A DNA stretch of 43,634 nt from Pseudoalteromonas fuliginea (GTDB lineage Bacteria; Pseudomonadota; Gammaproteobacteria; Enterobacterales; Alteromonadaceae). Positions 41,456-43,634 of this stretch are shown one piece after another. The stretch spans positions 1 to 43,634 of the forward strand of contig NZ_JJNZ01000068.1 in the NCBI RefSeq assembly GCF_000690055.1, read 5' to 3'. The notes under the pieces were generated by a model. It searched no databases, was not told the DNA's origin, and saw only the letters and a list, made by a program, of their open reading frames with translations. How positions within the stretch are numbered: position 1 is the stretch's first letter; each line of letters opens with the position of its first letter. The position numbers were made by a program, and so were the translations under genes.

Positions 41456-43423
41456 ATGTTAGATAAAGTGACTCAGTTGCTGCTTGTAGAAGATGATGAA
41501 GATGATTACATACTCACCTGCGACTATTTAGACCAATTGGATTCACACACGTTTAACATTCAATGGATTAGCTCCCCAGAGCAGGCAATTGAAACGCTTA
41601 GTAAAAATGAGCATGACATTTGCCTGCTTGATTACCGCCTAGGTGCATCTAATGGATTAGATGTATTAAAAGAAGCCATTGCGAATGGCTTTAGCGGACC
41701 CATTATTATGCTTACTGGGCAGTCAAACGACGAATTAGATTCAGCGGCGCTTGATGCTGGTGCAGTAGATTACTTAATAAAAACAGAAATGAGCTCGAGC
41801 CGTTTTGCACGCGCTATTCGTTATGCACTTGCTCGTAAAGATGTTGAAGGCGAGCGAGTAGAGCGTTTAAAAGCCGAAGCCGAAAATCGCTCAAAAGATC
41901 GCTTTTTAGCTCATTTGAGCCACGAATTACGTACCCCTCTATCGTCCATTTTAGGGTACACCGAACTCTTAATGCAGAGCGACTTTAGTCAGCAAGCAGA
42001 AAATGAGCTAGGTGTTATTTATCGAAACGGTAAGCACTTATTGAGCTTGTTAAACGATGTACTCGATTTATCTAAAATAGCAGCCGATAAACTAGAGCTG
42101 ACCCTAAGTGAAGTTAACCTCGATAGCATGCTTGCTGATGTATACACATTAATGCGTGTGTCTGTGCTCGATAAAGGCCTTACGCTTCGCTTTGAATCAA
42201 ATCAGCCATTACCTTTGGTTGCACAACTAGATGCAACAAGGGTGCGTCAAATTTTAATAAATTTGATAAATAATGCGGTTAAATTTACCGATAAAGGCGA
42301 AATAGTTGTTAATGCGTGGACACAGTGGGTTGATGAGCGCGAAATGCTATTTTTTAGCATTAAAGACTCAGGTATGGGCATTGCCCCTGAAAAACAAGAA
42401 CTGATTTTTAAACCGTTTGAGCAAATTGCCGATGTAGAATCGCGCTCTGTTGGTGGTGCTGGTCTTGGTTTGGCAATATGCGCTGAGTTATTAGCGCGTA
42501 TGCAAGGAAGCATTAGTTTAGACTCCGAAATTGGCAAAGGCTCTACATTTACTATTTCTGTGTATCCGGGCGATATTAGTGAAGTAGAACGACAGGTACT
42601 TAATTTTAGCAGTGCCCCACAATTACAAAGTAAATCAGCACCTTGTAAGGTGCATGGACGTGTATTAGTGGTAGATGATTTACGCGATTTACGCATGTTG
42701 GTTGGCCACATGATTAGTACTTGTGGTGCAAGGGTTGATTATGCGGAGCATGGGCAACAAGCGCTGGAAAAAGTGCGTATTGCGGATGCTTACAAAGCTC
42801 CATATGATATTATTTTTATTGATATTCATATGCCTGTAATGGGTGGCAAGGAAGCGACTATAGAGCTTAGAAAAATGGGCTATAAAGGCCCAATAATTGC
42901 GCTTACAGCGGCAACGATGAAAGGCATTCGAGAGGAATTGGCAGCCCTTGGTTTTAACGATGTAATCCCCAAACCGGTTGACAGTGCAGTTTTGTACCAG
43001 TGTTTACAAGATTACTTAGTGGCGCCTGAAAGCGCACCACAACCTAAAAATATAAATAGTAGTAAAAGTTTAACCGAGAAAAAACAGCGTTTTTTACTTG
43101 TTGAAGATGACCACGATGCTGCGCAAATTACGCAACTACTCTTAGAAAGTTTAGGTGTAGAGACCGTGATTGCATCGAGTTGCGCGCAATGTTTACAAAT
43201 ACTCAATCACGATCAGCAATTTAATAAAGTATTGTTAGATATGCACTTACCTGATGGGCGTGGCATTGATTTAGGCCAGCAAATTAATGAACGATACCCT
43301 GAATTACGTTTAGTGATTGTAAGTGGCGCAGAGCCAGATCCAAGAGAAATAAAAGATTTAAATATTGACCGAGTTTTACTTAAACCTATTAATTTGAGCT
43401 TACTCGAAACGCTTATTAGTTAG
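41456..43423 (+). CDS. Hybrid kinase: receiver-HisKA-HATPase-receiver-receiver
   Basis: A 655-residue soluble hybrid without membrane spans. Receiver 1 (about 5-125) has D59 in CLLDYRLG. HisKA has H156 in FLAHLSHELRTPL. The HATPase domain shows INLINNAVKFTDKG and GGAGLGLAICAELLARM. Receiver 2 (about 400-520) has FIDIHMPVMGG. Receiver 3 (about 540-655) has LLDMHLPDGRG and the Lys in RVLLKP. Phosphate could pass in through receiver 1 and out through receivers 2 and 3. The Shine-Dalgarno AAAGGAG is strong. It is the last gene of the cluster. Confidence 0.95.
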   Translation: MLDKVTQLLLVEDDEDDYILTCDYLDQLDSHTFNIQWISSPEQAIETLSKNEHDICLLDYRLGASNGLDVLKEAIANGFSGPIIMLTGQSNDELDSAALDAGAVDYLIKTEMSSSRFARAIRYALARKDVEGERVERLKAEAENRSKDRFLAHLSHELRTPLSSILGYTELLMQSDFSQQAENELGVIYRNGKHLLSLLNDVLDLSKIAADKLELTLSEVNLDSMLADVYTLMRVSVLDKGLTLRFESNQPLPLVAQLDATRVRQILINLINNAVKFTDKGEIVVNAWTQWVDEREMLFFSIKDSGMGIAPEKQELIFKPFEQIADVESRSVGGAGLGLAICAELLARMQGSISLDSEIGKGSTFTISVYPGDISEVERQVLNFSSAPQLQSKSAPCKVHGRVLVVDDLRDLRMLVGHMISTCGARVDYAEHGQQALEKVRIADAYKAPYDIIFIDIHMPVMGGKEATIELRKMGYKGPIIALTAATMKGIREELAALGFNDVIPKPVDSAVLYQCLQDYLVAPESAPQPKNINSSKSLTEKKQRFLLVEDDHDAAQITQLLLESLGVETVIASSCAQCLQILNHDQQFNKVLLDMHLPDGRGIDLGQQINERYPELRLVIVSGAEPDPREIKDLNIDRVLLKPINLSLLETLIS

Positions 43424-43427
43424 GGCC

Positions 43428-43610
43428 TGTTTATCTTTAGAGGTTAAATTTGCAGCAGTATGTTTGGTGTTTAGGCAAGGCAGAGCCTGTGTAGTGTGGT
43501 TATTCCCCATAAATAGGCGATAACGTAGCACAAATGCCAAATATGTGCTGCCCGAAGGGCTGAGGGATCCCCACTTTATCCAGCGGCCTCTTTTTGATAA
43601 TTAAAAATAA
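43428..43610. repeat. Hairpin-containing intergenic repeat
   Basis: GCAGCAGTATGTTTGGTGTTT (43452-43472, with one base per side uncertain) is matched in inverted form by the sequence ending ATGTGCTGC (43530-43551), with about 57 bases between that include GGCGATAACG. The segment from GGGCCTG to CGGCCTCTTTTTGATA looks like a known kind of dispersed repeat in Alteromonadales, from memory. It is the only content of the last 211 bases, apart from a possible AT-rich promoter for the next gene. Confidence 0.5.
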
Positions 43611-43634
43611 AGTTTTTTAAACTTTTTTCTATAT

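Noticed and set aside
42247..42711. A 154-codon frame antisense to the hybrid kinase
   Set aside because: Fully covered by a well-supported gene; composition is that of reverse-complemented kinase codons.

Overview
The window is a piece of a marine gammaproteobacterial chromosome, most likely Pseudoalteromonas (order Alteromonadales). I base this on the low-GC, AT-rich codon use, on near-textbook core gene clusters (rpsF-priB-rpsR-rplI, dnaB-alr, pepA-holC-valS divergent from lptFG), and on small families I associate with this group (DUF2960, TIGR03643). No phage, CRISPR array or intact insertion sequence is visible. The genus call comes from protein resemblance, not from a database search.

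Layout. 1-1721: the S6/PriB/S18/L9 operon, with a promoter, a structured leader that fits the S6:S18 autoregulatory motif, and a terminator. 1769-4130: a miniature repeat element, then a compact ECF sigma / membrane anti-sigma / DUF4097 envelope-protein operon sitting between rplI and dnaB. 4192-6650: dnaB-alr. 7009-8889: a YkoF-like vitamin-binding protein, a PnuC-type transporter and an APH-fold kinase, which looks like a thiamine or nicotinamide-type salvage set. 9314-9388: tRNA-Arg(CCG). 9752-12802: an HD-GYP c-di-GMP phosphodiesterase and a FadL porin with a FadR-like operator. 12915-20412: valS, holC and pepA on the minus strand, with lptF-lptG divergent. 21281-21365: tRNA-Leu(CAA), followed by a second copy of the repeat. 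21805-31999: a metabolic and accessory stretch (DUF1842-like protein, desaturase, GFA protein, MFS/AraC pair, TonB receptor, DUF1275, solute-binding protein, EEP phosphatase). 32084-34384: an AT-rich accessory patch with an unusual HTH-TM-NBR1-type Ig protein, two small exported proteins and a gene-poor stretch with repeat remnants. 34385-37596: aldehyde dehydrogenase, nitronate monooxygenase and NUDIX hydrolase. 37880-43423: a five-gene phosphorelay cluster. The window ends in a hairpin-rich repeat.

The most interesting signals are: (i) a three-copy MITE-like family with a modular 47-base insert; (ii) the phosphorelay cluster, which contains a 72-residue protein that is only a histidine-kinase H-box/dimerisation domain with no ATPase; (iii) the HTH-membrane-NBR1-like Ig protein, divergent from a small cysteine-containing secreted protein; (iv) the vitamin salvage trio without a visible riboswitch; (v) a near-consensus FadR operator upstream of the FadL porin.

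All calls come from reading the sequence and from family knowledge. No alignment or search was run.
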